A DNA stretch of 64,000 bases from Watersipora subatra (lineage: Eukaryota; Bryozoa; Gymnolaemata; Cheilostomatida; Watersiporidae), in the NCBI RefSeq assembly GCF_963576615.1, contig NC_088709.1, forward strand, positions 19,671,243-19,735,242, written 5' to 3'. Shown piece by piece: positions 35,055-47,300 of the stretch. The position numbers and the translations under genes were made by a program. The stretch's first letter is position 1. Each line of letters begins with the position of its first letter. The notes under the pieces were generated by a model that saw only the letters and a list, made by a program, of their open reading frames with translations, ran no database searches and was not told the DNA's origin.

Positions 35055-35159
35055 TTTGACCTGCTCTGTTCAAGAAACTACATGCAATTGATTTAGTTAA
35101 GGTATGATACGAGAGATGCGCTTGAATGAGTCTTGGTCTGCTAAGGAACACCTATTAAT

Positions 35160-35311
35160 ATAAGCATGTTTAGAATATATACATAATATATATATTTATA
35201 ATATATAATATATATATTCTATACTATACATACTAAATATCCTAAATGTATATATATCTATATATATATTTCTCAAAGTCCGTGTATCGTCTGTTGGAAA
35301 TCCGGCTATAG

Positions 35312-35367
<56 letters not shown>

Positions 35368-35440
35368 TAAACACGCTTATTTTTATATATATAATATATA
35401 TACGTATATATAATATATAAATATATAAATAAATATGAAC
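35160..35440. repeat. (TA)n-rich tract
   Basis: TA repeats, including an uninterrupted run at about 35314-35364, upstream of D8C-2. Includes a short inverted SINE family B tail (35268-35312). Confidence 0.85.
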
Positions 35441-35577
35441 CCGAGTGGGTGGTAATGTCTACTCAAATTTGAGTTTCCTGCCAGAGACCTAAAGGTTTAA
35501 GCACTCCCTCAAGATCTTAGTCATTCTCGATAGCACTCTTTTCTGACACTGGCTTATGTTGATCCTTATCAGTATTT

Positions 35578-35850
35578 AGGCAAAGCACAGTTGATGTGCA
35601 GATGTTATTGCACCCAATACTCCAGTGAGTATTAGAATTACAGTTGGTCTTACATGCCAGTGCTTTTCAATTTTCTCTCTGAGTGGGAGATTTTTATCTA
35701 CTTCTCTTTGCTGGCTGTGTTGTAGCCATCGGGTACTGTTTTATCTACGTATTGTAGTAGCCATCTTGTTCTTCTTGTCTACTACCATGCTATCTGGCTT
35801 GTTATACGCGCTTGTTGTCTGTATGTAGAAGTCTGAGAAGGGATTAGCAC
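35578..35850 (-). pseudogene. decayed retroelement (LINE-like) C-terminal fragment
   Basis: The minus strand reads FYIQTTSAYNKPDSMVVDKK and later VDKNLPLREKIEKHW, RPTVILILTGVLGAI with a stop between. This order (xIQTD..RPDIVVVDK.., then KYxxL..E, then VVPVVIGALG) is typical of the ends of invertebrate non-LTR reverse transcriptase polyproteins. Broken by stops and truncated. Confidence 0.45.
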
Positions 35851-36424
35851 GGTTGTTCTCCTTTTAAGTCATCAAGTTCTTCTTCTTCAAGGAAGGTGGA
35901 CAAAATATGACAACTCACAAGCTCTCCTTTGATTCGAAATAGTAACATGTTGAAATCAAGCGGACCCATGTGCAGTTAAAACAAGCATAGGATGAGGCAT
36001 TATGAATAAATCTCAATCATCACATGACAACATTGTTCATTGGGCAAACATATGATGTCACAAGTGTAACTTTTGCATGCTTCTCTAAACCGGAGAAAAT
36101 ATGGTCAGCCAATGTAGGGGAAACCTTATAACAATACTTTAGGAAAACCAAACAGCTACTAGCAGTCAAATGCCATCTCAAAACGACAAAATTTTTTACT
36201 GCCCTAGAAAAAGGTGTTACTCAGACCAATGATGGCTCAAGAAAACTTCAACTCAGAACATTTGCTCTAGGAACCGTGGGTGGGTAGTGCACAGCATGTT
36301 TAATGAGTTCTGTTCAAAATGGCACAAGCCTTACATTAACAATTTGCAAACTCAACAAAAATGGGAAGATGAGAAATACCAATCAAAATGGTAGTCTAGT
36401 AAATCTAGATAAATAGTAAATCTA

Positions 36425-36808
36425 GTATGGTCGGCCCTAGCAAGGGTATAGTAGGTAAAGTCAGTATGGTCCACCCTAGCGAGGGCATAGTAGGGAGAGT
36501 CAGTATGGTTGACCCTAGCAAGGGTATAGTAGGTAAAGTCAGTATGGTCGGCCCTAGCGAGGGTATAGTAGGTAGAGTCAGTATGGTCGACCCTAGCGAG
36601 GGTATAGTAGGTAGAGTCAGTATGGTCGACCCTAGCAAGGGTATAGTAGGTAGAGTCAGTATGGTCGACCCTAGCAAGGGTATAGTAGGTAGAGTCAGTA
36701 TGGTCGACCCTAGCAAGGGTATAGTAGGTAGAGTCGGTATGGTCGACCCTAGCAAGAGTATAGTTGGTAGAGTCAGTATGGTCGACCCTAGCAAGAGTAT
36801 AGTTGGTA
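36425..36808. repeat. 39-bp tandem array
   Basis: About ten copies of TATGGTCGACCCTAGCAAGG, GTATAGTAGGTAGAGTCAG. 39 is divisible by three, so 13-residue repeats (MVDPSKGIVGRVS on plus; LLGSTILTLPTIP on minus) stay open. Treated as non-coding. Confidence 0.9.
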
Positions 36809-38225
36809 GAATGCTTATCTTATGTTAGGCTACATCATGCTATTATTGCTAGGTTCCGTATGATTATGAGAAATTTGAGTTGCCACTGCAAAATTAAAGG
36901 AGGGAGTGTTGCTGGTGTTGCCTCGCTAGACATAAAACAACCTCCAACTGCATTTTTATCTTGTCGTAAACTAATCACCCCTTATTTATTGATATGCTAT
37001 AAAGCTTTTTCTGCTCTTGGTTTGTACTTTGTTGTCTTAATGATAATGGTTTGGGCTGGTTACGTGACCATTGCACTTGTGTGTATTTATCCATGGCTTT
37101 GTTCATGGAGGGAGCCGACAAGACTGTTTCCACTTAATTGTGTGAAGCCTTGAACTTTTCAAATATCTTTTAATGTATTGAAAGCAAGTCAGGCCGGATC
37201 AGTTGAAAGCAAGTTAAGCTAGGCAGAAGTGCCGGCCATTACAGCTCTGAATGCACTTCATAAAATCTTCCCATCGATCAATTTTATTGCAAGAATGCTA
37301 AGAGATGATTAGTACTTTCTGCAATTCCTTTTTAGTCATGATATGTGATCAATATTTGCATCATAGTTTTAATACTTTGTTTTACATCATCCACATTATT
37401 TTATAGAATTATTGTTATTGTTTCATTGTATATATATATATATATATAGTTTTTACAATATGACACAATTAAATAAAAGTTTCAAGTCAGTGAAAGGTCT
37501 TTCTTGAGAACTTCCACCATTTACGTTGTGGATGGTGGAAGCCAGCCACTAACAATATGTAATTATTGTTTCAAGTATAAATCAGAATTCTAATACATAC
37601 TTCTCGTAGTTCATAGTTATTTTGCTGAAATTCTATTGGCCAAATTAAGTCTCAAAACTGGGTAAATGAAATACTACTGCCAACACAGCTGTCTGTTTTG
37701 TCAAAAATTTAGCATCCCCACCACCTATGCAATTTACCTAAAACACTATCTTTGTTGCTAACTCTCAAAACAGGGTAGACGAAGTAATACTGCCAATGAA
37801 GCTCTCTTCTTTCATATAAGGTAACATCCATCACCTATGGTCCTATGCAATGAAAATGTACATTTTGCGAGTAAAAAGCTAGCTATTGCTATAAGCTTTA
37901 CTCAAATTTTGTGATGAACCTTCTGATACAAGCCTAAAAAAGTATAAAAGACTAGGAATGCTGATGCTTGCGCTGTTCTCGATAATAGCAGGCGTGACAC
38001 AGACTTATGACGTTATGAGGTTATTGTTATATTTCAACCAACCGTTAATATACTGATGAGCATATCTATATTGTATTGAGATTAATTCTAAAGTGGGTGG
38101 AGCTAGTTTACATTTTAGCCGCACCTAAACCTGGCGTAAACTACGAATGAACTAGATTAGACTAGAGAGAAGATGGAATGTTATGAGTTGTATCACTGTA
38201 ACAGCTGAATATTAGAGTTTCACTG

Positions 38226-38270
38226 CTACCTGTATGATAATCAGACCAAGATAGATAATCATACAGGTAG
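38226..38270 (+). promoter_or_regulatory. inverted repeat just upstream of the sulfotransferase ATG
   Basis: CTACCTGTATGAT (38226-38238) and ATCATACAGGTAG (38258-38270) are perfect 13-bp inverted arms ending 17 bp before the ATG at 38288. In an mRNA leader this would be a stem-loop; in DNA a paired binding site. Function unknown. Confidence 0.55.
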
Positions 38271-38287
38271 TCTGAATGGAGTTAACT

Positions 38288-38367
38288 ATGCAGCACAAGA
38301 AGTCACTAGTAGCCATCTGTATTTTTATGACAGTTACAGTCTGCTTCTTTTTGTCTGTACAGCCACG
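38288..38367 (+). CDS. sulfotransferase exon 1 (signal anchor)
   Basis: ATG, HKK, then about 18 hydrophobic residues to VQP; ends CCACG before the strong donor GTAAGTTG, phase 2. The C that opens exon 2 completes CGC (Arg). Confidence 0.7.
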
Positions 38368-41300
38368 GTAAGTTGAGCACTTTAACTGAAGGTGTATATT
38401 ACTTAGTAACTGGTACATCTACTGAGTACCATAACTGAAGGTGTGTATTACTCAGTAGCTGGTACATCTACTGAGTACCATAACTGAAGGTGTGTATTAC
38501 TTAGTAGCTGGTACATCTACTGAGTACCATAACTGAAAATGTGTATTATTTAGTAACACTTTCATATACTGAGTACCTTAACTGAAGGTGTGTATTACTT
38601 AGTAACACTTTCATATACTGAGTACTTTAACTGAAGGTGTGTATTACTTAGTAGCTGATACATCTACTGAGTACCATAACTGAAAGTGTGTATTACTTAG
38701 TAACTGATACATCTACTGAGTACCATAACTGAAGGTGTGTATTACTTAGTAACTGATACATCTACTGAGTACCATAACTGAAGATGTGTATTATTTAGTA
38801 ACACTTTCATATACTGAGTACCTTAACTGAAGGTGTATATTACTTAGTAGCTGATACATCTACTGAGTACCATAACTGACGGTGTGTATTACTTACTAGC
38901 TGATATATATACTGAGTACCATAACTGAAGATGTGTATTACTTAGTAACACTTTCATATACTGAGTACCTTAACTGAAGGTGTATACTACTTAGTAGCTG
39001 ATACATCTACTGAGTACCATAACTGAAGGTGTGTATTACTTAGTAACACTTTCATATACTGAGTACCTTAACTGAAGGTGTATATTACTTAGTAACTGAT
39101 ACATCTACTGAGTACCATAACTGAAGATGTGTATTATTTAGTAACACTTTCATATACTGAGTACCTTAACTGAAGGTGTATATTACTTAGTAGCTGATAC
39201 ATCTACTGAGTACCATAACTGACGGTGTGTATTACTTACTAGCTGGTATATATACTGAGTACCATAATTGAAGATGTGTATTACTTAGTAACACTTTCAT
39301 ATACTGAGTACCTTAACTGAAGGTGTATATTACTTAGTAGCTGATACATCTACTGAGTACCATAACTGACGGTGTGTATTACTTACTAGCTGGTATATAT
39401 ACTGAGTACCATAACTGAAGATGTGTATTACTTAGTAACACTTTCATATACTGAGTACCTTAACTGAAGGTGTATATTACTTAGTAACTGATACATCTAC
39501 TGAGTACCATAACTGAAGGTGTGTATTACTTAGTAACTGATACATCTACTGAGTACCATAACTGAAGATGTGTATTATTTAGTAACTGGTACATATCAGA
39601 GAAAGTTACATAAGATATAAAAGTGTGAAAGCTAATTAAAACATCAGAAGAGCATAACTGCCATGACCCAGCAATTTATTTCTAATGTAATTACATCACT
39701 GAAAGTTTTTGTCTCTCTGTCTGAACCAAATCAAGCACAAACAAAGATTCACTCCTCCTCCCTCTGGCTTTTACACTGAAGTGTGTTAAACCTGGTTACA
39801 ATATACGCCGCAAAGCACGGGCGACGGCACCAGTGATGTAGTGCTAACCTTTTTTAACCATAACTGTAAAGTTGAGATAAGTGGATGCAGGTGACCAAAA
39901 GTCGCAACGCGACTCTACCGCCACGTAGTTGCAGTTGCAACAGCTGGGGACCTGGAGGGCGCTGTAAGCCCTCTAGTGGGGTCCGGGGCGAAGCTCCGGC
40001 GCCAAAGCCTACAGGGCTTTAAAACCATGTATATGATATGAGAAGTTAGCGCATCTGTAGTTACAAATAAGTTGAGAAAATAATAAAAATCAATGCCTTT
40101 GTCCTTCAGTACAAATGCTGACTGTCATTAGTTTGCTGTAATCTGATCTTAGTCTTTGTTGTAGACAATCAATTAGGGTCACAATCTTGTCATGTTACAT
40201 GAATATTACATCACTGTATTGTATGCTGCTTTTATATTGAATGGCCATTGAATGTTGACTATAATGACATTAGTGTACTTGAATCAATAGAATAGAGCTA
40301 TAATTTACACTGAGAATTGGCAGTCTAAATTTTTTTAACCCTAACTACAGTTATACTTAAAAACACACAAATCTTCTAACCATAACTTAGTTAGGGAGAG
40401 TTAGGGTAGCACTACATCACTGGACAGCACCACACGCTATTGCGGTAAAATGTGAACCTACACGCCGGGTACCGCCGGGTACCGCCGGGTACCACCGGTA
40501 GTTGTCGGCGGTCAAGGCAAGAATTTAGCGCTGTTCAAGTCTCGCGAAAAGTCGCAGACAAAACCTTCCCGAAATGCACTATACAGGTGAAGGTCAGCAT
40601 TATCGAAACGGCATGATGAGTGAACATCTTATGCGATCATTAGCGATGCAGCTTTATATGTGAACAGAAGCCGCCGAGCCTAGCGTTGCAAGCGTTTTGC
40701 TGCGCAAGTTACCGCCGGGGTCTCGCAATCAATTTGGGAACCAGGCTTTAGATGAGAACACAAGCTCTGAACTTTAAACTTCTCAGCTGACTGCTGCCTT
40801 AGCTTGTACTAACTCAGTACTAGTTGCCTCTTGCCACTTTTGACTCTCAGAATACAGAGGAATTGGGACTCAGCTTTACAACTATCATATTTTATCACCA
40901 TATTTTTCAAGTGTATTCACTTCGTAAAGTGGAATGAACGGGAACAATTGTATAAAATTTGATAAAATTTGGTTAAATTAAGAAACAATCTCAAACCCCA
41001 TATAAACCTATATGATTAAGCGAAGATATTAGGTAAGCATTTCTAACAGATGGCACATTTTAGTTCAACCAGGCCATGATGGTCTCCCTTCAGGCGTTAT
41101 CATGCTGGTCCTAAGGCTAATGGTCCTACTATTAATCGTTTTCAACTGTGTTGAGAATCCTTGGTGCCTTGGTTTGCTTGCTCAAAGGACAAATACTTTC
41201 CTATTGTCTATCATGGTTTACTTTATTGATCTGAGAAAGCAGTAAATATTAATCCGGTTCATTCTTTGACATTCTCTTCGTGATAGTAAATGTTAATTAC

Positions 41301-44300
41301 TGAAATACAATCATTTATGTATATAAGGTACATATATACGTATACATCAATATAAGGTATATACGGAACAGGTACCATATATATATATAAGGTACATACG
41401 GTATACCTTATATATATAAGATGTGTGCCTTATATATGAGGTACACATCTGTATATATATAAGGTACACAACCTATATACATAAGGTATATCCCTTATAT
41501 AACAATGGCAACATCTATACATAATTAAGTGGTTGAGCAGAATCATTCGAATACTGTCAACCATATTAATGTATAATTATATGTGTGGATAAGGAAATGA
41601 AGCAAACTTTACTTCTCCTACATATACCTTATATATACTTAATATATAAGTTATATATATGTAAGGTATATATAAATTACAAGAGGTATATATACAAGTT
41701 ACCTTATATATAAGTTACATAAGGCACATGAAGTTACTGGTGTAAAGCTATATACTGCACAACCATAAGCTATGTTGGTAATGCAGCACAAGAAATCAGC
41801 AAGACTCTCACACTATGTTTCCATGACACGATTAAATGTTTCTATAGACATTCTCATGATGTGGATTGACTCCGGCACCTTGTTGAACAAAGCTAAGAAA
41901 TTGTACGCTATAAGTTACTAATTGATGATGCGCGTGTTAGAGACGCAAAAACGTGAAACTCGATTGAGAAGGGACGACGGAAATATTGAAAATGTTTAAA
42001 ATTGAATAGATGGCGCGGTATTTTAATGCACATCATTCGCAAGCGCTGTTTCATTATTCGCAAGCATGATAAATTCGATAAAGTTTTGCGAGTAGCAAAA
42101 CTCGCTTAGTTAACGGATTTATGTCATTGTCATGATGCGGTTAACTTGCGTATTGGTTCAAATTTGCAAACCATGCACGTCATGGAAACGCAGGGCCAGA
42201 TACAAACGATCAGGTCAAAGCGGGTTAAGTAAGATCTAAGCTCAGAGGAAATAAAGAGCATTCAAAGAGAGATCTGATGGCATGAGCTTCGCCTTAAGTA
42301 GTGCCTATTTATTATTTCAGAGCTCCCTTTCTCATTTTCCATTGGCCTTTTGTCTCCTCGATGCATGAATAGCCTCATCCACTTTCATAAGGCTATTAAT
42401 CCAACTATTCAGCATGATATGCGCTTACTAAATGCAACCTACTAGCTTCATTGTACGTGCATTGAGTTATTTATCAGCACATAGAAGCCTTCCAACTCTG
42501 ACTGCTTTAGATGGTTGAGTACAGGTTCCCTCAAGTTCTTCAAGTCCCCCTTCTCACTTCTAGTTTATGTACTAACTAACTGTTGTTACATGTACACCCA
42601 CTTTTAGTACAGTGCTGACACACTTAGTACAGTACTGTAACTATGTACACTTTGTACATTCGCATTCACACTGGATGTGGTCAAATATTTCATGCCAGAC
42701 TATATTTTATGTGCAGCAAGTTTTGGATTTGAAATACTCAATAATTACAATTGCAAGTTACTGAAAACTTACAATTTACTTATTAAATTGTTTATACTGA
42801 GCCTTTCAAACATCAGCATCTTGCTGAAAAATGGAAAGATGACAGCGGAAACATGTTTGGCGTGTAAACTTGAGGTGTAAATTGTTTTGTTTAACTTGTT
42901 TTGTGCGCTGTTTAAGAAAATTGCGTATTTTTTAAATTTAAAGGTGACTGCTAACTTAAAATGGCGTTTTGCTAGACAATTCAGCCAATAATTTAAATCT
43001 CCTAGTGCCTGAGAACCAATTTTAAAGTTCTGTGCTCATTTGATAACTGCATTTCATAATTTTAGCCAAAGTTTGAGCAATATTGGAGAAAGGATAATAC
43101 TGCATTCTTTATGGCAAGACAGCGACTTATCTACGACAGCACGCCTACTAACCAGAGCAGAACCACTACAAACATCTAGGAAAATTGCAGTGTCGCTGAA
43201 AAAATCGGACAGCAATAAAACCGAGCTTTCTCCGAAAGAAACAGACAAATTCAAAGTTTGCCAAAAACTGTTGAAAAAAAAATCAAATGTCTCTAAATCG
43301 GATTATAAAAAGCAAGTGGTTGCTGCAACTCCTGGGTCAGGGAGTGACTTCTGTAGACTCTCTCTAGTGGCCATAACTGGTGAGTTCATAGTTTATGACA
43401 AGGATATGCCAGAGAAGACTAGTTCAAAAACAAAGTGTCGGCAATGTGTTAGATGTCAATCAGAGAGAAACCTAGAGATATTTCATGAAACTGATATACA
43501 ATTGACCAGGAGAATTATCAGTTCTATAACAGTACTGTTATACTGCTTATACGAGTGTGTGGTGCTGACAGCTTGCTCTCTGTACCGTTTGTAGTAAATG
43601 CTTGCTGACAACTTACTCTCTATACAGTTTGTAGTAAATTAGTACTGACAGCTTGCTCTCTGTACCGTTTGTAGTAAATGCTTGCTGACAACTTGCCCTC
43701 TGTACCCTTTGTAGTAAATGTGTGCTGACAGCTTGCTCTCTGTATCTTTTGTAGTAAGTGTGTGCTGGCAACTTGCTCTCTACTCTTTTAGTAAATTTGT
43801 GCTGGAAGTTTGTTCTCTGAGCATTTTGAGGTGCATTTGCATGGGTTTGCAATTCGAAGTATGATTCTGTTGGGCTGTAGTTGACACCTCGAGTATAGAC
43901 ACCTAATAAGGGAAATAATAATGTAACACCAAGTCAGGAGACTCAATACATTTCCTGTAATCTAGCCTTAAAGCTGGTTCACACTATATCGCCGTTTGTC
44001 AGCGTTTTCCTTTTGGCGTTCATCATCGATTATGTGAACCATGAACCGTTGGCATCGACAAAGCAACCGGACATGTCGGGAAAGTTTGCAGCTGACAAAC
44101 TTTCCCGATATTTCGCCGAGCATCGAGGACCACCTTTCAAATGTGAACTCTGTCAGCGATGGTAATCTGCAATTGCGGAGAACGTGATTTATTCAAATCC
44201 GTTTATGACAGTCACTGCGGGACTAGTATTTAGTTTCAGCACGCAAAAACAAAGAGATTTCTTGGCGGAAATTTAAAAAAAATGGGAACACTACGTCACG

Positions 44301-47300
44301 GAGTATTTCCTAATGCAAATGGGATAGGTTTGTGATAGTGTGAACATCGTTATCGTCAACGATCACCGACGTATTGTGGCATCAACACTGAGATACTGCG
44401 ATACAGTGTGAACCAGCCTTGAGTGACTGATAGGCTACATCATATTCAATGTTTGCTCAAACTCATCAAGTAGATTAGAAGTTGCTACTTATGCAGAAAG
44501 AATGGCACTTCAACGGCATGATAATATTTTTAACCTACATTCAGTGTAATTTAAAAGTAGTAAATCTATTTCAAACTAGTACCTTTGCAGTTTGATGCGC
44601 CGTGAGAGATCGTCACATGTAATAAGTATGCGCACAATTTGTCCATAAAATAGCAATGTGGTTGCGTGGTACAGATTTGCTCAAGTGCGAAATTGAATGT
44701 CAGAGTTCGAGTCCTTTGTGATGCAATTTTTTTCTCAACATCTAATTGCGACTTTGGATGAACAGACAGAAGGAAACGCCTACTCGCCTCTTATTACAGT
44801 AAAAACTAGCTGTGGTACCTGTCATCGCCTGGGCATTGCATTATTTTGTGACAATAGGTAAAAGAATTGAATGGCAACATTAACTATCACTGGTGCATTT
44901 TCACTATGCTTCCATGACCAGAATAACCCGCAAGATGGAAACAGAGAAAATCCACAAGTCAAGCGAGTTTTGATACACAAAAATTTTTATCGAATGTAGA
45001 GGTGGAACGAGACACGAGACGTCTCGAGTATCGACCTGTCTCGTCTCGTATCGGTCTCGTCTCGACTTAACTATTGCCAAACTCGAGACAGGAAATAGAA
45101 CTAGAGCGCCTGCGCACGGTTGTTAAAACATGGTTTCTTGCGGTAGCAACAACTCCATATATTGTAATGGATTGCGGGCAACTGCCTTTAAAGTTATACC
45201 CGGTCCGTTACTACCTGTTGCTACTGATTATGTTGGCCACTGAGTCTAATCATGTAGTCCGGACAACGGCCCTGTTATTTTTTAGTTCGGTTCTGTGTCC
45301 TTAAAACAGATACCGGGTCATATCTAATTACTCTTCGGATAATCCAATTTAATAAATTAGACTTTTGCGGGTAAAATGTCTGTATTTTATCGTATCGTGT
45401 CTAAACACCAACTGCCCTTCATAAAATTCGGGCCTCTTTTACGTATATACTACCAATCGCGGGTAAAACTTGCCCGGACACAGAGAAACGAACGAAAGGC
45501 CGTGTCGACCATAGTCCGTGTTCGGTTAACAATGACGTTTTGTTAGCTCAATATAAGAATATACATGTGCATGTATACAGTAATTAATATAATTTCATGA
45601 GTACAATTTAAATATAATTCACATACTACAGCTAATACACAAACAAAACTTAACATTAATGAAACGATAAGAATGAAAGTGTTATCGTGTGTTCTTTTAG
45701 TTGCGGTATTTCTTTGTAGAGCGACGGCGGTTTCATTACACATTACATTAAAAAGTAAGAACTATTCAATAGATGGTAAAAATATACATGTACAAAGCAA
45801 TATGTTTATAATAATTATGATCAATCAAGCTCAAAATTCTTAGAATATATAACTTCGGTATTTTAGAGCTGTTTGTGTCACTTTTGTTTACAAAAACTAC
45901 ATGCATTTCACTATTAAAATGTTGTATTTAAATCGTTTACACCAGGTGAAAATTCAATTTAAAAAGAGTTTTATTAATTTTATATATACCAAGTAGCTAG
46001 TACTTGTGTAGTGAAATCATCACCAAATGCTCATTATTTTACTGTCTCGTGTCTCGAGTCTCGAATTTTTACAAGACCGTGTCTCGAGTCTCGTCTCGAG
46101 CTTAAAAAACCTGTCTCGTTCCACCTCTAATCGAATGTTTCTTACTTGCGAATGATGCTTAACAAATGCTCACAATCTATTCCAATTCATTCATTCTCCA
46201 AGCTTCAGTAGCTACTAGTTAAATTTTATCAGTCCTGAATACGCTGTTATGCCCTCTGGATTAGAAATCGTTATGCTTTGTAATCCTTAGAAATCCTTTG
46301 GGTATATATATTTATAGATTTGCGAGGTATATAGAACTGATAAGATTGCTGTTACTAGGGCTCACTCTCAGTTTAAACTCTATCAACGTTGAAGTTGCCT
46401 TAATTTTGTCAAACCAGGTTTCTATTCGGGGTCTGTCTATGAATTGTTGAATATGACTGACATCCACGAGCAGCAAAAGTTACCATTCTACTACAAGACA
46501 CATTTTCCATTTGTACCATCTGTGGGGAAAGTCGATGACTATATCAACAAGAAAGCGGAAAAAGCTGTAATCGTCATCAGGGACCCTTTTGATGCTGCCT
46601 TCTCAGAATGGATAAGGTATCTGAGCTGATATCATTTAGTAGAGTACCATGCCGTGTCGCGCATTTTTACTTCAACCTGGTTAAATCGCTCACCAAAATT
46701 GATTTTCGGCAGCACTCCTGTTAAGCTGCTACTATAAGCAGCACTGCTGTTAGGTTGTTATCAGAAGTGTCAATAAATAAAATATAATACAAAAATAAAT
46801 AAATTCTGTTTTAAATGGTGACAACTATTCCAAGCTGCTTTACGTGTTTAAGCTTCCATGCAGCGGGAGTGTAGCAATGAAGTGCCACACTCGGTCGACA
46901 AACGGGTCTTGTTTCCATAATGCGCATAATAGATGAGCGACGGTTGCGTGACACCTTATGTCAAGCTTGCTTATTTCAACAACAGAAATTTCTGCATATG
47001 ATGTAACAGGGAAGCAAGACATGCTCATGCACATGTGCGATACCATTGATTGCTAAAGTAGTATCTATGGCACATCACACAGGTGTTTCGCTTCCAAACA
47101 GCGAACAGCGTCCAAATGTTGACGTTGCAGCGCCATATGGGGGTGTGTCACTCTGCTGTCTTTGTATGGTAATTTAGTAATTGTGCTAAAATACTTGTAG
47201 AATGGTTTGTTGTGGTAAAGTTATTTAGTCTTGCTCTATCTCTTTCAGGTTGGTTGATAGAATTATTAATTATTGACAAATGTCATTGTATCGATTTGTT

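Larger units (their letters stand above)
35055..38287. other. divergent intergenic region
   Basis: About 3.2 kb between the divergent 5' ends of D8C-2 (minus) and the sulfotransferase (plus). Contains the TA tract, the retroelement relic and the 39-bp array. 35043-35165 is conserved with the D8C-1 upstream region (19975-20100). No further exon recognised; an open frame at 36803-37153 with two hydrophobic stretches has no recognisable family. Confidence 0.6.

Noticed and set aside
43380-43594. C-terminal extension of sulfotransferase exon 2 to a stop at 43594
   Set aside because: A consensus donor GTGAGT precedes it and exon 3 completes the GFYSGS motif in phase; the extension is intron read-through.
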